Assembly: GCA_024701455.1 (NCBI GenBank)
Contig: JABXYP010000001.1
Span: forward strand, 2,794,001-2,858,000
Length of the DNA: 64,000 nt
Origin: Bacillus sp. A301a_S52
GTDB taxonomy: Bacteria; Bacillota; Bacilli; Bacillales; Salisediminibacteriaceae
Reading direction: 5' to 3'
This document shows, piece by piece, positions 1-11,649 of the stretch; within the stretch, counting starts at the first letter, position 1, and each line of letters begins with the position of its first letter. The notes under the pieces are model-generated. The model searched no databases and had not been told where the DNA came from. It saw nothing but the letters and a program-made list of their open reading frames with translations. The translations under genes and the position numbers were made by a program.

Positions 1-942
1 GCTACTATTTTTGGCGTTGCTACCTCATTAGGGTTTGGAACTGCCCAAATCGGTGGGGGATTGTCTAACATCTTCGGGTTTGAAAACACGTTTTTCCTAC
101 AATTAATTATTATTGTTGTTGTAACCTTTCTTTATATGTTATCATCACAAACTGGTTTAAATAAAGGAATACGAATTTTAAGTAAAGCAAATATTTATTT
201 GGCTGTGGCTTTAATGTTATTTCTTTTATTCTCTGGACCAACAAACTTTATTATGAATTCTTTTACTCAAACGTTAGGTAATTACTTTCAAAACCTCGTA
301 TCAATGAGCTTTCAGTTGGATACATTTAACATAGAGTCCACTTGGGTAGAGGGATGGACAATCTTTTACTGGGCATGGTGGATTGCTTGGGCACCATTCG
401 TCGGTACATTTATTGCCCGCGTATCTAAAGGGCGTACAATTCGTGAATTCGTCTTAGGCGTTATTGCAGTACCTACTATTTTCGGGGCTCTTTGGTTTTC
501 TATATTTGGGGGTACGGCAATACATTTAGAAACATTACAAGGTATTAGCGTTATGGAAATTATGAGTGAATCAGGAGAAGAATCCGCTTTATTTTTTGTC
601 TTACAGCAATTTAACTTCGGGTGGTTCTTATCCATTATTGCTATTTTCCTTATCGCATCCTTTTTTATAACTTCCGCAGACTCTGCCACCTTTGTTTTAG
701 GGATGCAGACAACAAACGGGAGTTTAAATCCTCCTAACAATATTAAATTAGTGTGGGGGATTGTCCAATCATCTACAGCTGCAATCCTTCTTTATTCTGG
801 CGGGCTTGATGCATTACAAACTGCGTCGATTATTGCAGCATTTCCTTTTGCTATAATTATGATCTTTATGATTATTAGCTTAGTAAAATCATTAAGGCAA
901 GAAGCATTACCGCCGCGACATAAATTTAAAAAAGAAGATTAA
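1..942 (+). CDS. BCCT family betaine/choline/carnitine transporter, C-terminal part
   Basis: This is the last 313 codons of a secondary transporter of the betaine-choline-carnitine family (OpuD/BetT type), an integral membrane protein that imports compatible solutes with Na+ or H+. The reading frame is open from base 1, so the start lies outside the window. The diagnostic segment is the tryptophan-rich FYWAWWIAWAPFVG followed by FIARVSKGRTIREF, characteristic of this family. Several hydrophobic helices follow, and ITSADSATFVLGM near the end is also typical. The upstream residues (TSLGFGTAQIGGG) match the substrate-site region of the family. The charged tail ends in KKED. Family is near certain; the exact substrate cannot be told from sequence alone. 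Confidence 0.93.
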   Translation, partial: ATIFGVATSLGFGTAQIGGGLSNIFGFENTFFLQLIIIVVVTFLYMLSSQTGLNKGIRILSKANIYLAVALMLFLLFSGPTNFIMNSFTQTLGNYFQNLVSMSFQLDTFNIESTWVEGWTIFYWAWWIAWAPFVGTFIARVSKGRTIREFVLGVIAVPTIFGALWFSIFGGTAIHLETLQGISVMEIMSESGEESALFFVLQQFNFGWFLSIIAIFLIASFFITSADSATFVLGMQTTNGSLNPPNNIKLVWGIVQSSTAAILLYSGGLDALQTASIIAAFPFAIIMIFMIISLVKSLRQEALPPRHKFKKED

Positions 943-947
943 GACTC

Positions 948-994
948 AAAAAGTAGTTCTGATTTGGGATAATTCCCAAACTGAACTACTTTTT
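948..994 (+). terminator. Rho-independent terminator of the BCCT gene
   Basis: A long hairpin begins six bases after the stop codon. The outer arms AAAAAGTAGTTC and GAACTACTTTTT match exactly, and an inner TTTGGGA/TCCCAAA pair extends the stem. The descending arm ends in a T run. Confidence 0.85.
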
Positions 995-1483
995 TAAATT
1001 CTTTACACGCATATCTAACCCAACAATTAAAGTGTTCTAGTCACTAGAGGAATGCTCACTTTAACAGCTGTCAACTGACATTTTTTATAAAACTAAGATA
1101 CACAACGTTTAACTCTATCTTTATACCCCTACATATAGACTCACTATTCAACTACTTAGAAGTTTTAAAATTTGCCTGTTAAATAATGATCTTTAAAACA
1201 AATATTCCGTTTCATTCGTCTATATAATAACTAACTTTTTTAGACATATGACGTTGTAAAAAATAACGAATCATCATTTATTTTGTCAATTATTCACACT
1301 ATTTTTCATTTTCATAACATTTCTATTACGCTCTACTTTAAAGTTGAGTAAACATGATAGTATGAAAACAATGGAATTACTTAATCCGTTCTTGCACTTT
1401 GGAGAAAGGTTCTCCTTTAATTAGACCGTCTTTCCAGAGGAATAGTCTTATGTAAAAACGTAGTGACATAGGGGGGTTGTTTA
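995..1483. other. AT-rich intergenic region with a small hairpin
   Basis: No gene is visible here. The stretch is AT-rich. A small perfect hairpin lies at 1401-1415 (GGAGAA, AGG loop, TTCTCC) followed by TTTAATT, about 70 bases before the next gene; it could be part of that gene's leader, but nothing shows this. Confidence 0.3.
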
Positions 1484-1903
1484 ATGCTAAGCAAGGTTAA
1501 TCGATGGTTAATGATGATCTCACTGATTTCATCTTTTTGTATATTATCAAGTTGTTCAAATACAAAAAATATTAGTGACAACTATCCTTTTTTAAAAGAT
1601 ACGGAAGACAAAGCCCCTGTAACACTTTTGTTTTCCAACGAGTCTGAACTAGCTGAAGAACACATTTATTATGATGCTTTAATTGATGTCCAACAGTCAT
1701 ATCCTGACAAGTTATCAAATGTAATCATAGTATCTCAAGAAGAAGACGAATTAATAGATTATTATAATATCGATACATACCCTACTTTACTTCTTCTAGA
1801 TGGTCTGAACATAAAATTAAGAATTGAAGGACCACAATTGTTAGCTAATATCTATGAGGAAGTAGAATTCATTTTATTGAATCCACCAGAAAAGGCTTCA
1901 TGA
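1484..1903 (+). CDS. Small thioredoxin-fold lipoprotein without a CXXC motif
   Basis: A 139-residue predicted lipoprotein. Residues 1-24 form a signal peptide with lipobox ILSSC, so it should be anchored on the outer face of the membrane. The mature part reads like a thioredoxin-fold domain: a strand PVTLLFSN, a helix, then NVIIVSQEEDELIDYYNI, the cis-proline-like TYPTLLLLDG, and a C-terminal helix. The usual CXXC redox motif is absent and the only cysteine is the lipobox one, so a thiol-disulfide role is unlikely. A ribosome site AGGGGGG lies just upstream of the ATG. It stands alone between two terminators. The specific role is unknown; the fold is an inference from the YYNI..YPTLLLL pattern. 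Confidence 0.75.
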   Translation: MLSKVNRWLMMISLISSFCILSSCSNTKNISDNYPFLKDTEDKAPVTLLFSNESELAEEHIYYDALIDVQQSYPDKLSNVIIVSQEEDELIDYYNIDTYPTLLLLDGLNIKLRIEGPQLLANIYEEVEFILLNPPEKAS

Positions 1904-1952
1904 TAAAACAAGACATTCTTCTGGCTAAAATAACTTATTCCTATGATACTAG

Positions 1953-1982
1953 AAAACCACTGTACATCTGTACAGTGGTTTT
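1953..1982. terminator. Bidirectional terminator between the lipoprotein gene and pdhD
   Basis: A perfect stem of AAAACCACTGTACA and its complement with a two-base loop lies between two convergent genes. It has an A run on one side and a T run on the other, so it can serve both strands. Confidence 0.85.
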
Positions 1983-1989
1983 AACTCTC

Positions 1990-3399
1990 TTACTTTACGA
2001 TATGAATAGGCATACCTAACGCTACTTCAGCCGTTTCCATCGTAATTTCACCTAAAGATGGGTGAGCATGGATGGTAAGAGCTAGATCTTCTGCAGTCAT
2101 TCCTGCTTCAATCGCGACACACGCTTCAGAAATCATATCTGAGGCATTATGTCCTGCAATTTGTACACCTAACACGAGGCCATCTTCTTTACGAGTCACC
2201 ATTTTCAAAAAGCCTTCAGACTCATTTAAAGAAAGAGCACGCCCGTTTGCTTGGAATGGGAATTTAGCTGCTACAACATCATAGCCTTGATCCTTCGCTT
2301 CTTTCTCTGTTAATCCAACACTGGCTAGCTCTGGACCTGAGAACACCACTTCTGGGATCGCAGTGTAATCAATTTCAGCCGGCTCGCCTGAAATAGCTTC
2401 AGCAGCTACTTTTCCTTCATAAGACGCTTTATGAGCTAATGCAGGACCAGCAACGATGTCACCAATAGCATATATGTTACTTGAAGATGTGCGACACTGT
2501 TTGTCAATCTTCACAAGACCTCTATCGTCAAGTTCCACACCTGCTTGTTCAAGCCCAAGCTCATCTGTATTAGCACGTCGTCCTACAGTTACAAGAAGAA
2601 CATTACCTTCGAACTCTTCTTCTTTCCCTTTAACTTCTGCTTTTACTTTAATACCGTTTTCTGTTTCTTCCATTCCTTGAGCTAAAGTTTCTGTTTTAAT
2701 CGTAACACCAGCTTTTTTCAAACGACGGGCAACGAGTTGGCTCATTTGTTTTTCGAAGCCAGGAAGAATTTGCTTCGTACCTTCAAGAATCGTCACTTCT
2801 GAACCCAAGTTAGCATACGCTGAACCTAATTCTACCCCGATGTATCCCCCACCGATAACAACAAGCTTTTCTGGAACTTCTTTAAGAGAAAGAGCTCCTG
2901 TAGAAGAAACAACTTTGTCGCTCCATTTGAATTTAGGCAATTCAATCGGAGTTGATCCTGTTGCGACAATACAATTGTTAAATTTATATGTTTGAGACGA
3001 TTTTTCATCCATAATTTTAACGGTTGAATTATCTACAAAATAAGCTTCCCCTTTAACAATGTTCACGTTATTTCCTTTTAATAGCCCTTCTACACCACCT
3101 GTCAATTTCTCAACGACAGATTGCTTCCACGCTTGGACTTTTGAGAAGTCAAGTTTCACATCTCCAACAGAAATCCCCATATCTTCAGAGTTTCCTGCGT
3201 TATGGAAACGATGTCCTGCTTCAATAAGTGCTTTAGAAGGAATACAACCGACGTTTAAACATACGCCACCCATATTTCCCTTTTCAACAATCGTGACTTT
3301 CTGTCCTAATTGAGCTGCACGAATAGCTGCAACATAGCCTCCAGGACCAGAACCAATGACGAGCGTATCTACTTCTTCTGGAAAATCTCCTACAACCAT
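1990..3399 (-). CDS. pdhD: Dihydrolipoamide dehydrogenase (E3) of pyruvate dehydrogenase
   Basis: E3 flavoprotein that reoxidises dihydrolipoamide on the E2 subunit and passes electrons to NAD+. The 469 residues are full length for the family. The N-terminal FAD-binding motif is [12 protein letters not shown] (from residue 15), the redox-active disulfide lies in [13 protein letters not shown], a second dinucleotide fold has [13 protein letters not shown], and the C-terminal HAHPSLGE supplies the catalytic His-Glu pair. It is the last gene of pdhABCD, three bases after pdhC, and is followed by a strong terminator. The complex also may serve branched-chain or 2-oxoglutarate dehydrogenases as shared E3, but its place here fixes the main role. 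Confidence 0.97.
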   Translation of the reverse strand: MVVGDFPEEVDTLVIGSGPGGYVAAIRAAQLGQKVTIVEKGNMGGVCLNVGCIPSKALIEAGHRFHNAGNSEDMGISVGDVKLDFSKVQAWKQSVVEKLTGGVEGLLKGNNVNIVKGEAYFVDNSTVKIMDEKSSQTYKFNNCIVATGSTPIELPKFKWSDKVVSSTGALSLKEVPEKLVVIGGGYIGVELGSAYANLGSEVTILEGTKQILPGFEKQMSQLVARRLKKAGVTIKTETLAQGMEETENGIKVKAEVKGKEEEFEGNVLLVTVGRRANTDELGLEQAGVELDDRGLVKIDKQCRTSSSNIYAIGDIVAGPALAHKASYEGKVAAEAISGEPAEIDYTAIPEVVFSGPELASVGLTEKEAKDQGYDVVAAKFPFQANGRALSLNESEGFLKMVTRKEDGLVLGVQIAGHNASDMISEACVAIEAGMTAEDLALTIHAHPSLGEITMETAEVALGMPIHIVK

Positions 3400-3402
3400 A
3401 AT

Positions 3403-4686
3403 TTATCCCTCCATTACTAATAATTGTGGGTCATTCAACAAACGCTTAATGTGGTTAAGCGCATGCTGTGCTGTCGCACCATCAATCATACGATGATCAA
3501 AGCTTAATGACAAGGCTAATACAGGTGCCACTACGACTTCCCCATCCTTCACAACCGCTTTCTCTTGGATACGGCCAAGTCCAAGGATAGCTACTTCAGG
3601 GTGGTTAATAACTGGAGTAAACCATTGCCCACCAGCAGAACCGATGTTTGTAATTGTCGTAGATGCCCCTTTCATCTCCTCAGAGGAGAGTGAACCTTCA
3701 CGAGCCTTTGTAGCAAGTTGGTTAATCTCATCAGAAATACGGAAAATCGATTTACGGTCTGTATCTTTGACGACTGGAACAAGAAGTCCTTTTTCAGTGT
3801 CAGCTGCAATTCCAATATTATAGTAATGCTTGTGCACGATTTCTTCAGTTGAATCGTCAAGAGACGTGTTAAGCATAGGGTACTCACGAATAGCGGATGT
3901 TAGAGCTTTTACAACGTAAGGTAAATACGTTAACTTAACCCCTTTTTCTTCTGCAACAGGCTTAAATTGCTTTCGGTGTGCAACAAGGTTTGCTACTTCC
4001 ACCTCATCCATCAATGTCACGTGAGGAGCAGTACGTTTAGAGTTCACCATTGCTTTTGAAATAGCTTTACGGATACCAGACATTTTTTCTCTTGTTTCTA
4101 GCTCTTCATTAGCTGGCTGGTAAGCTGCAACAGGCTTTTTCTCTTGTGCTTGCTCTGACGCTTCCGAAGCGGCTGGGGCACTTTCTTCAACTTGAACGTC
4201 ACCTGAAAGATAGGCATCAATATCTCCTTTTAGGACCCGGCTGTTTTTACCTGTTCCTTTTACTTTACGGATATTGACATTCTTTTCACGGGCATATTTG
4301 CGTACAGACGGCATTGCGATAATTCGGGAATTTTCATCCACTTCCTCATCAGCTTCAGGAGCAGAAGCAACCGGAGCTTCTTCTTTTGCGTCTGTGTCTT
4401 CTTTCGTGTCTTCTTCTCCGCCACCGTGTGCATCTTCAGGTTGCTCAGCATCGGTTTCAAACGTAATAATAACCGTTCCGACCTCGGTTACAACCCCTTC
4501 TTCAACAAGGATTTCTTTAACGGTCCCTTCTACAGGAGAAGGAATTTCTACGACAGCTTTATCATTTTGGACTTCACATAAAACGTCGTCTTCTTTTATT
4601 TCATCGCCTTCTTTAACTTCCCATTTTACGATTTCGCCTTCATGGATTCCCTCACCGATATCAGGGAGTTTAAATTCATATGCCAT
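3403..4686 (-). CDS. pdhC: Dihydrolipoamide acetyltransferase (E2) of pyruvate dehydrogenase
   Basis: Core subunit that carries the swinging lipoyl arm and transfers acetyl groups to CoA. Domains in order: one lipoyl domain (residues 1-80, lipoylated Lys43 in [12 protein letters not shown]), an acidic/Ala-rich linker, the peripheral subunit-binding domain (about 120-160, [12 protein letters not shown]), a second Ala/Glu-rich linker, and the catalytic domain with active-site [10 protein letters not shown] near the C terminus. At 427 residues it matches Gram-positive E2 proteins with a single lipoyl domain. The start has AATTGGAGGC just upstream. A 176-base gap with two hairpins separates it from pdhB, unlike the three-base gaps elsewhere in the operon. 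Confidence 0.97.
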   Translation of the reverse strand: MAYEFKLPDIGEGIHEGEIVKWEVKEGDEIKEDDVLCEVQNDKAVVEIPSPVEGTVKEILVEEGVVTEVGTVIITFETDAEQPEDAHGGGEEDTKEDTDAKEEAPVASAPEADEEVDENSRIIAMPSVRKYAREKNVNIRKVKGTGKNSRVLKGDIDAYLSGDVQVEESAPAASEASEQAQEKKPVAAYQPANEELETREKMSGIRKAISKAMVNSKRTAPHVTLMDEVEVANLVAHRKQFKPVAEEKGVKLTYLPYVVKALTSAIREYPMLNTSLDDSTEEIVHKHYYNIGIAADTEKGLLVPVVKDTDRKSIFRISDEINQLATKAREGSLSSEEMKGASTTITNIGSAGGQWFTPVINHPEVAILGLGRIQEKAVVKDGEVVVAPVLALSLSFDHRMIDGATAQHALNHIKRLLNDPQLLVMEG

Positions 4687-4763
4687 GATATTGCCTCCAA
4701 TTCTTTGTCATTTTTAATACAGAAGATGCTTCCAAGTATCTCTCAAAGTAACTAACAGAGAAA

Positions 4764-4788
4764 AAGGAGGTTATATAACCTGCTCCTT
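4764..4788 (-). promoter_or_regulatory. Weak terminator-like hairpin between pdhB and pdhC
   Basis: Read on the minus strand, the arms AAGGAG and CTCCTT enclose GGTTATATAACC, with a CA bulge, and are followed by TTTCTCTG. This resembles an attenuator or weak terminator about 80 bases before the pdhC start. It would reduce read-through from pdhAB. Confidence 0.5.
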
Positions 4789-4799
4789 CTTGTTAAACC

Positions 4800-4840
4800 T
4801 GCCCAGTCAGTCCGATCCTCTTGATTGGACCAACTGAGCA
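4800..4840 (-). promoter_or_regulatory. 14-bp stem-loop after pdhB
   Basis: TGCTCAGTTGGTCC pairs over its whole length with GGACTGACTGGGCA, allowing three G-U pairs, around a loop of about 13 bases. It lies 22 bases after the pdhB stop. It lacks a U run and more likely protects or processes the mRNA than ends it. Confidence 0.55.
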
Positions 4841-4862
4841 TTATCATTATGAAAGAGTTAAA

Positions 4863-5840
4863 TTAGAAGTTCATGACTTCTTTAGCTTTTGCTGCTACAT
4901 CCTTAGAGCTTGGGAGCCATAGATCTTCAGCAGTTGCAAATGGGAAAATAGTGTCTGGAGCTGTCACTCGTAAAACCGGTGCTTCTAAACTTAAAATCGC
5001 ACGGTCATTAATTTCAGCTACGACATTTGCTGCAATACCAGCTTGTTTTTGAGCTTCCTGAACAACGATAGCTCGATTTGTTTTCTCAACTGATGAAATG
5101 ATGGTATCAATATCTAGTGGGCTGATAGTGCGCAAGTCAATAACTTCTGCAGAAATACCATCTTTCTCTAACTCTTCAGCAGCTTTTAATGATGTATGGA
5201 CCATCGCACCATAAGTCACAATTGTAATATCTGTTCCTTCTCGCTTAATATCTGCTTCGCCTAATGGGAGCGTATATTCTTCTTCCGGTACTTCTTCACG
5301 GAATGAGCGATAAAGTTTCATATGTTCCAAAAAGACAACTGGATCATTATCACGGATTGCAGAAATCAACAGACCTTTTGCATCGTACGGAGTAGAAGGA
5401 ATAACAACTTTTACACCGGGCGTTTGTGCCATAAGCCCTTCAAGGCTATCAGCATGAAGTTCTGGTGTTTTTACCCCACCACCAAAAGGAGAACGAATCG
5501 TCACTGGTGAATGATAGACACCACCTGAACGATAGCGCATACGAGCCATTTGTGCAGCAATAGCATCGAATGTTTCAAAAACGAAACCGAAAAACTGAAT
5601 CTCCATAACAGATCGATATCCTGTCACGCTCAAACCTGCAGACAGACCACCGATCCCAGATTCTGCAAGAGGTGTGTCAAATACCCGATCTTCTCCAAAT
5701 TCTTTTTGAAGTCCTTCAGTAGCACGGAAAACTCCGCCATTTTGACCTACATCTTCACCGAACACAAGTACTTTTTCATCATTTTTTAATTCTGTTCGCA
5801 TCGCATCAGTAATTGCCTGAATCATTGTCATTTGTGCCAT
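4863..5840 (-). CDS. pdhB: Pyruvate dehydrogenase E1 component, beta subunit
   Basis: Beta half of the thiamine-diphosphate-dependent E1 enzyme that decarboxylates pyruvate and acetylates the lipoyl group of E2. The 325-residue length and the sequence ([63 protein letters not shown]) are typical of the PdhB/transketolase-pyrimidine fold. The ATG follows pdhA by three bases, and an overlapping AAGGAG site lies at the end of pdhA, indicating translational coupling and 1:1 production of the two E1 chains. Confidence 0.97.
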   Translation of the reverse strand: MAQMTMIQAITDAMRTELKNDEKVLVFGEDVGQNGGVFRATEGLQKEFGEDRVFDTPLAESGIGGLSAGLSVTGYRSVMEIQFFGFVFETFDAIAAQMARMRYRSGGVYHSPVTIRSPFGGGVKTPELHADSLEGLMAQTPGVKVVIPSTPYDAKGLLISAIRDNDPVVFLEHMKLYRSFREEVPEEEYTLPLGEADIKREGTDITIVTYGAMVHTSLKAAEELEKDGISAEVIDLRTISPLDIDTIISSVEKTNRAIVVQEAQKQAGIAANVVAEINDRAILSLEAPVLRVTAPDTIFPFATAEDLWLPSSKDVAAKAKEVMNF

Positions 5841-5843
5841 AGC

Positions 5844-7391
<1,548 letters not shown>

Positions 7392-7412
7392 AAAAAGAGG
7401 AGTAGCTCCTCT
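7392..7412 (-). terminator. Terminator after ykyA
   Basis: On the minus strand, AGAGGAG, loop CTA, and CTCCTCT form a perfect seven-bp stem followed by TTTTC. It lies 16 bases after the ykyA stop and separates ykyA from pdh transcription. Confidence 0.75.
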
Positions 7413-7427
7413 CCTCATATTATGCAC

Positions 7428-8075
7428 TTATTTAGTCGTGACATTAAATCCAACCGATTCGTAAAAAATGACCTTTGCTTCGTTAAAGTCATTTAATAAT
7501 GCGTTAAATTGGTCGGAGAGTTCTGTAATGCGGGCATAACTCTCGTTCACCTTTTCTTGCTGCCCTTCTAACTCATCATTTTGACTCTCCTCATCCACCA
7601 CCATTTCAAAAAGTTTTATATCCTCATCAATCGAGCTTACATATTCTGTATACAACTCTTCATACACACTTTTACGCTCATTTTGAATATCAATTAAGGT
7701 TCGTCCTGCCTCTTTTGCCTGATCTTCTTCAAGATCCTCTACGTATTGTTCAGCTGCTTGAAATGCCTCAAATGCATTATCAAAAAAGTCTTTTTCTTCT
7801 TCCATTATACTTCTTCTCGATTCTGCAGACTCAATCGCTTTCTGAGATAGTGGTTCAATTTCTTCTATAGATGATAAACCAGCCATATCATTATACAATT
7901 GTATTTCCTTTTTCTCCGCTTCAACAAGAGGTTCTTGAAGGCTCTCCATCTCATTTTCTATTTGAACAGATGTTTCTAGCTGTTCATACATTAATTCGGT
8001 AGGGTCATCACCAAAACAGCCACTTAAAATTGTTAATAGTAATATGAACGTGATACCTATAACAAGATTCTTCAA
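7428..8075 (-). CDS. ykyA: YkyA-type putative cell-wall lipoprotein
   Basis: A 215-residue lipoprotein: signal peptide, lipobox ILSGC with Cys20, then an almost wholly helical, Glu/Gln-rich mature chain with predicted coiled coil, and the short end VIFYESVGFNVTTK. This matches the YkyA family (called putative cell-wall binding lipoproteins), which also lies next to pdhA in Bacillus subtilis, so both sequence and position agree. No enzyme motif is seen. AAGGGGG precedes the ATG. The function is unknown; its conserved place beside pdh is the only clue. Confidence 0.85.
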   Translation of the reverse strand: MKNLVIGITFILLLTILSGCFGDDPTELMYEQLETSVQIENEMESLQEPLVEAEKKEIQLYNDMAGLSSIEEIEPLSQKAIESAESRRSIMEEEKDFFDNAFEAFQAAEQYVEDLEEDQAKEAGRTLIDIQNERKSVYEELYTEYVSSIDEDIKLFEMVVDEESQNDELEGQQEKVNESYARITELSDQFNALLNDFNEAKVIFYESVGFNVTTK

Positions 8076-8287
8076 GTAAAATCCCCCTTAATTGTACTTA
8101 ATTGTCCACAATTAACAAACTACCTTATTTTTTTTACGAATACAAGAATGTTGTCACTTTAGCTAGATAAACGCCTTTTTTGGAAATATAGGTATTCATC
8201 CATTCCTTACAAGAGCAGTTGCATAGCATGTTATTACGCCGCACATTGTGTGTGGTATTAAAGAACTTAAAAGGAGGCATTTATCTT

Positions 8288-8470
8288 ATGTACGGACATG
8301 GTGGAGGATTTTGTTGTGACCCTTGTGGCTTCGGCCAACAACAATACCCTAGTTATGGTTACCCAACACAAGTAGCCGGTGTAGGGACTTGTGCAGGTAA
8401 AGGTTTTGCGTTAATCGTGGTACTTTTCATATTGCTCATTATTGTGGGCGCTTCAAAATTCCACGGGTAA
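8288..8470 (+). CDS. YjcZ-family small sporulation/membrane protein
   Basis: A 60-residue protein. The start at 8288 is set by AAAGGAGG eleven bases upstream; a longer in-frame reading from 8219 has no such site. The N-terminal half is rich in Gly, Cys, Gln and Tyr ([16 protein letters not shown]), and the C-terminal half is one hydrophobic segment, [19 protein letters not shown], the hallmark of the YjcZ family of small Bacillus sporulation-associated proteins. It stands alone with its own terminator. Role unknown; a membrane or spore-coat location is suggested by family. Confidence 0.85.
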   Translation: MYGHGGGFCCDPCGFGQQQYPSYGYPTQVAGVGTCAGKGFALIVVLFILLIIVGASKFHG

Positions 8471-8486
8471 TCACCTTTTTTACGTC

Positions 8487-8520
8487 GGAAGTATCCAACT
8501 ACGGATACTTCCTCTTTTCT
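8487..8520 (+). terminator. Terminator after the yjcZ-like gene
   Basis: GGAAGTATCC, loop AACTAC, GGATACTTCC: a perfect ten-bp stem followed by TCTTTTCTT. Confidence 0.85.
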
Positions 8521-8602
8521 TCGGCTAAAAAAGTGTATATGATAGACTAAGTAAGGCAAATTGGAGGATTAGCCAATCTTGGCAGTGAAAGGAGCACCTA
8601 CT

Positions 8603-9181
8603 ATGTTGACAATGAACGATATTATCCGGGAAGGACACCCTACCCTTAGAAAGAAAGCAACTCCCGTTTCGTTACCACCATCCACTGAAGATAAAGAAAC
8701 CTTAAAAAAAATGCTGGATTTTCTTGTACATAGCCAAAACCCAGAAATGGCCGAAAAACACGAACTTCGCCCTGGTGTTGGTTTAGCAGCCCCTCAAATT
8801 AATATTAGCAAACAAATGATGGCTATACGTTCTACAGATCATAATGACGACATTGTTGAATATGCCTTATTCAACCCTAAAATCATTAGTCATTCTGCTG
8901 AAACAACGTACTTAGAAAGCGGTGAAGGATGTCTTTCAGTAGACCGAGAAGTTAACGGGGTTGTACCACGATATGCAAGAATTAAAATTGAAGGATACAA
9001 CCTAGAAGGTAAGAAGGTAACTGAACGGTTACGTGGCTTCCTAGCTATTGTATTTCAACATGAATTAGATCACTTAAACGGGATCATGTTTTATGATAGA
9101 ATTGAGCAAGATGATCCTTTTAAACAGCCCCTGCCACCTGGGGAAATAGTCATTCGCAATGATACAGATACCCCCCTCTGA
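8603..9181 (+). CDS. def: Peptide deformylase
   Basis: Removes the N-formyl group from nascent proteins using a bound metal ion. All three family motifs are present: GVGLAAPQ (residues 58-65), EGCLS with metal ligand Cys110, and HELDH (153-157) with two histidine ligands and the catalytic Glu. At 192 residues with insertions before motif 1 it is the longer Gram-positive type 2 (DefB-like). The ATG at 8603 is chosen because AAAGGAG lies eight bases upstream and MLTMNDIIREGHPTLRK matches the usual start of the family; an in-frame TTG at 8579 lies upstream of this site. Confidence 0.96.
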   Translation: MLTMNDIIREGHPTLRKKATPVSLPPSTEDKETLKKMLDFLVHSQNPEMAEKHELRPGVGLAAPQINISKQMMAIRSTDHNDDIVEYALFNPKIISHSAETTYLESGEGCLSVDREVNGVVPRYARIKIEGYNLEGKKVTERLRGFLAIVFQHELDHLNGIMFYDRIEQDDPFKQPLPPGEIVIRNDTDTPL

Positions 9182-9205
9182 ATCAGTTGATGCAGAGGGG
9201 TTTTT
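9173..9205 (+). terminator. Terminator overlapping the end of def
   Basis: CCCCTCTG and CAGAGGGG form an eight-bp stem followed by TTTTTC. The ascending arm includes the last codons and stop of def. Confidence 0.85.
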
Positions 9206-9690
9206 CAATGACACTTGTGATGAGCTATGAATTAGTTAATACTATGCTTTAGTAAATATCACCTTTATAATAGGTGGGTTCTGTTTGTGCCATACTAAAT
9301 TATGACTTATCCGTTATGTATTAAACTACTTGGTAAACTGACTATTTTTAAGTGATGATACCACCATTTATTATTAAAATCGTCGCCAGTAGGAAACATG
9401 AGCCTTGAATTGAACGGATAGAGGGTTTAAAATGTTGAAAAGGTGGAGAGAACGTTTACTAAAAGATTCCCGACAATAATGTATAATCTAAACTTAATGC
9501 TGGTACGTCATTCTATCATCTTCCTTTAAAACAAAAAAGAAGGATGGTCCTTTGTATTACCATGTTAACAGGATTATATGAATGTTTTTAACACTTACTA
9601 CATAGGTATTCGCTCTTTAGGTGAACGATCCGGAACGCCAAAGGAGCCCTATAATATTAAAATGTTTACACAGATAAAGGAGAGGATAAC
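9206..9690. other. Intergenic region before rpoY
   Basis: No open gene is seen. Near the right end a TATAAT at 9650-9655 lies about 35 bases before the rpoY start, but no good -35 element is paired with it. The rest is AT-rich without clear repeats. Confidence 0.3.
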
Positions 9691-9903
9691 ATGATTTTTA
9701 AAGTGTTTTACCAAGACACTCTAGATGAAACACCTGTAAGAGAACGTACTAATGCTTTGTACATGGAAGCATCAACTGAGGAAGAAATACGTAAGAAGCT
9801 GGCTGAACGCCGCTATAATATCGAATTTGTGACCCCATTATCAGAAGAAGCGCTTCAATATGAGAAAGATAATAACGAAGACTTTCACGTGGAGAGTCTG
9901 TAA
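9691..9903 (+). CDS. rpoY: RNA polymerase epsilon subunit
   Basis: A 70-residue acidic protein, the small accessory subunit of RNA polymerase found in Firmicutes (YkzG/RpoY, DUF1447). MIFKVFYQD, the [12 protein letters not shown] segment and [11 protein letters not shown] are the family's conserved parts. AAAGGAGAGGA precedes the ATG. It sits three bases before rnjA, the same arrangement as in Bacillus subtilis, so the two are co-transcribed and probably translationally coupled. Its cellular role is still debated; it binds near the Gp2 site of the polymerase. Confidence 0.95.
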   Translation: MIFKVFYQDTLDETPVRERTNALYMEASTEEEIRKKLAERRYNIEFVTPLSEEALQYEKDNNEDFHVESL

Positions 9904-9906
9904 TAA

Positions 9907-11571
9907 ATGAAAGCTAAAAATCATCAAGTTGCGATCTTTGCCCTTGGGGGTCTGGGCGAAATTGGAAAGAACATGTATGCTGTCCAATTTCAAGACGAGA
10001 TTATTATCATTGATGCGGGTATTAAGTTCCCAGAGGATGAGCTGTTAGGGATTGACTACGTTATTCCGGATTATACGTATTTAGTCAAAAATGTTGATAA
10101 AATTAAAGGGCTTTTTATTACGCACGGACATGAAGATCATATCGGTGGAGTTCCTTATTTATTGAGAGAGGTTAATGTCCCTATTTATGGAGGTAAACTT
10201 GCCCTTGCTTTAATCAGGAACAAACTTGAAGAGCATGGTCTTCTTCGCACAGCCAAGCTCCATGAAGTAAATGAAGATGATATTATTAAGTTTCAGAAAA
10301 CAGCTGTCTCGTTCTTTAGAACAACACACAGTATTCCTGATTCATTCGGTATCGTCGTTAAAACACCATCAGGTAATATCGTACAAACAGGCGATTTTAA
10401 ATTCGACTTTACCCCTGTAGGGGAACCAGCTAACTTATCAAAAATGGCGAAGATCGGTGAAGAAGGTGTCCTTTGCCTCCTTTCAGACAGTACGAACAGT
10501 GAAGTCCCTGGATTCACTATGTCTGAACGTAAAGTTGGGGAAAGCATTGACGCTATTTTTAGAAAAGTTGATGGACGTATTATTTTTGCTACGTTTGCAT
10601 CAAATATCTATCGACTTCAGCAAGCTGTAGAAGCCGCAGTCAAGTACCATAGGAAAGTGGCAGTGTTTGGACGAAGCATGGAGTCCGCTATTAGGATTGG
10701 ACGTGAGCTAGGTTATATTAAAGCACCTGAAAGTACCTTTATTGATGCTTCTCAGTTAAATAAAATTCCGGCTGATCAAATTCTAATACTATGTACAGGC
10801 AGTCAAGGAGAACCAATGGCCGCTTTATCTCGAATTGCTCATGGTACTCACCGCCAAATTCAAATCATTCCTGGAGATACTGTCGTATTTTCTTCTTCCC
10901 CTATCCCAGGAAACACGTTAAGCGTTAGCAAAATTATTAACCAGCTCTTTAAAGCGGGAGCCGAAGTCATTCATGGCTCACTTAATGACATTCACACTTC
11001 TGGACACGGTGGTCAAGAAGAGCAAAAACTCATGCTTCGACTTATGAAGCCAAAATATTTTATGCCAATTCACGGAGAGTATCGCATGTTAAAGATGCAC
11101 ACTAAACTCGCTGAAGACTGTGGTGTGCCAGAAGAAAATTCATTTGTAATGGATATTGGCGACGTACTGGCATTAGATAAAAATGAAGCGGTACTTGCTG
11201 GTAAAATCCCTTCAGGCTCCATCTACGTAGATGGAAACGGGATTGGAGATATAGGGAATATCGTCTTACGTGACCGCCGCATTCTATCTGAAGAAGGATT
11301 AGTTGTCGTCGTTGTCAGCCTTAATATGAAAGAATTCAAAGTGGCTTCAGGCCCGGATATTATTTCGCGTGGATTTGTTTATATGAGGGAGTCTGGCGAT
11401 TTAATCAATGAAGCACAAAAGAAGCTAGCTGGCCATTTAAACAATATGATGGAAAACAAAACATCACAATGGTCAGAAATTAAAAATGAAATTTCAGATA
11501 CGTTAGGTCCATTTTTATATGAAAAAACTAAACGTAAACCGATGATTTTACCAATCATAATGGAAGTTTAA
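9907..11571 (+). CDS. rnjA: Ribonuclease J1
   Basis: Metallo-beta-lactamase/beta-CASP ribonuclease with 5'-3' exonuclease and endonuclease activity in mRNA decay and rRNA maturation. The zinc motif HGHEDH lies at residues 73-78, followed by further ligands in [12 protein letters not shown] and TGDFKFD. The beta-CASP segment includes [11 protein letters not shown] and [12 protein letters not shown], and [11 protein letters not shown] is near the C-terminal third. At 554 residues it is full length with the C-terminal domain. Close coupling to rpoY is typical. It should form a complex with RNase J2, which is not in the window. Confidence 0.97.
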   Translation: MKAKNHQVAIFALGGLGEIGKNMYAVQFQDEIIIIDAGIKFPEDELLGIDYVIPDYTYLVKNVDKIKGLFITHGHEDHIGGVPYLLREVNVPIYGGKLALALIRNKLEEHGLLRTAKLHEVNEDDIIKFQKTAVSFFRTTHSIPDSFGIVVKTPSGNIVQTGDFKFDFTPVGEPANLSKMAKIGEEGVLCLLSDSTNSEVPGFTMSERKVGESIDAIFRKVDGRIIFATFASNIYRLQQAVEAAVKYHRKVAVFGRSMESAIRIGRELGYIKAPESTFIDASQLNKIPADQILILCTGSQGEPMAALSRIAHGTHRQIQIIPGDTVVFSSSPIPGNTLSVSKIINQLFKAGAEVIHGSLNDIHTSGHGGQEEQKLMLRLMKPKYFMPIHGEYRMLKMHTKLAEDCGVPEENSFVMDIGDVLALDKNEAVLAGKIPSGSIYVDGNGIGDIGNIVLRDRRILSEEGLVVVVVSLNMKEFKVASGPDIISRGFVYMRESGDLINEAQKKLAGHLNNMMENKTSQWSEIKNEISDTLGPFLYEKTKRKPMILPIIMEV

Positions 11572-11577
11572 ACAGCA

Positions 11578-11605
11578 AGAGACAGGGGCACCCCCTGTCT
11601 CTTTA
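11578..11605 (+). terminator. Terminator after rnjA
   Basis: AGAGACAGGGG and CCCCTGTCTCT form an eleven-bp stem with a three-base loop, followed by TTTAATT, between convergent rnjA and ktrC. Confidence 0.8.
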
Positions 11606-11649
11606 ATTGAGCTATTCTTGTTAAAAGAAAGCCAGCTTTTTTCGCTCTT

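Noticed and set aside
4274-4717. A long open frame opposite pdhC (Ser/Thr-rich)
   Set aside because: It is the antisense shadow of the Glu/Ala-rich linkers of E2.
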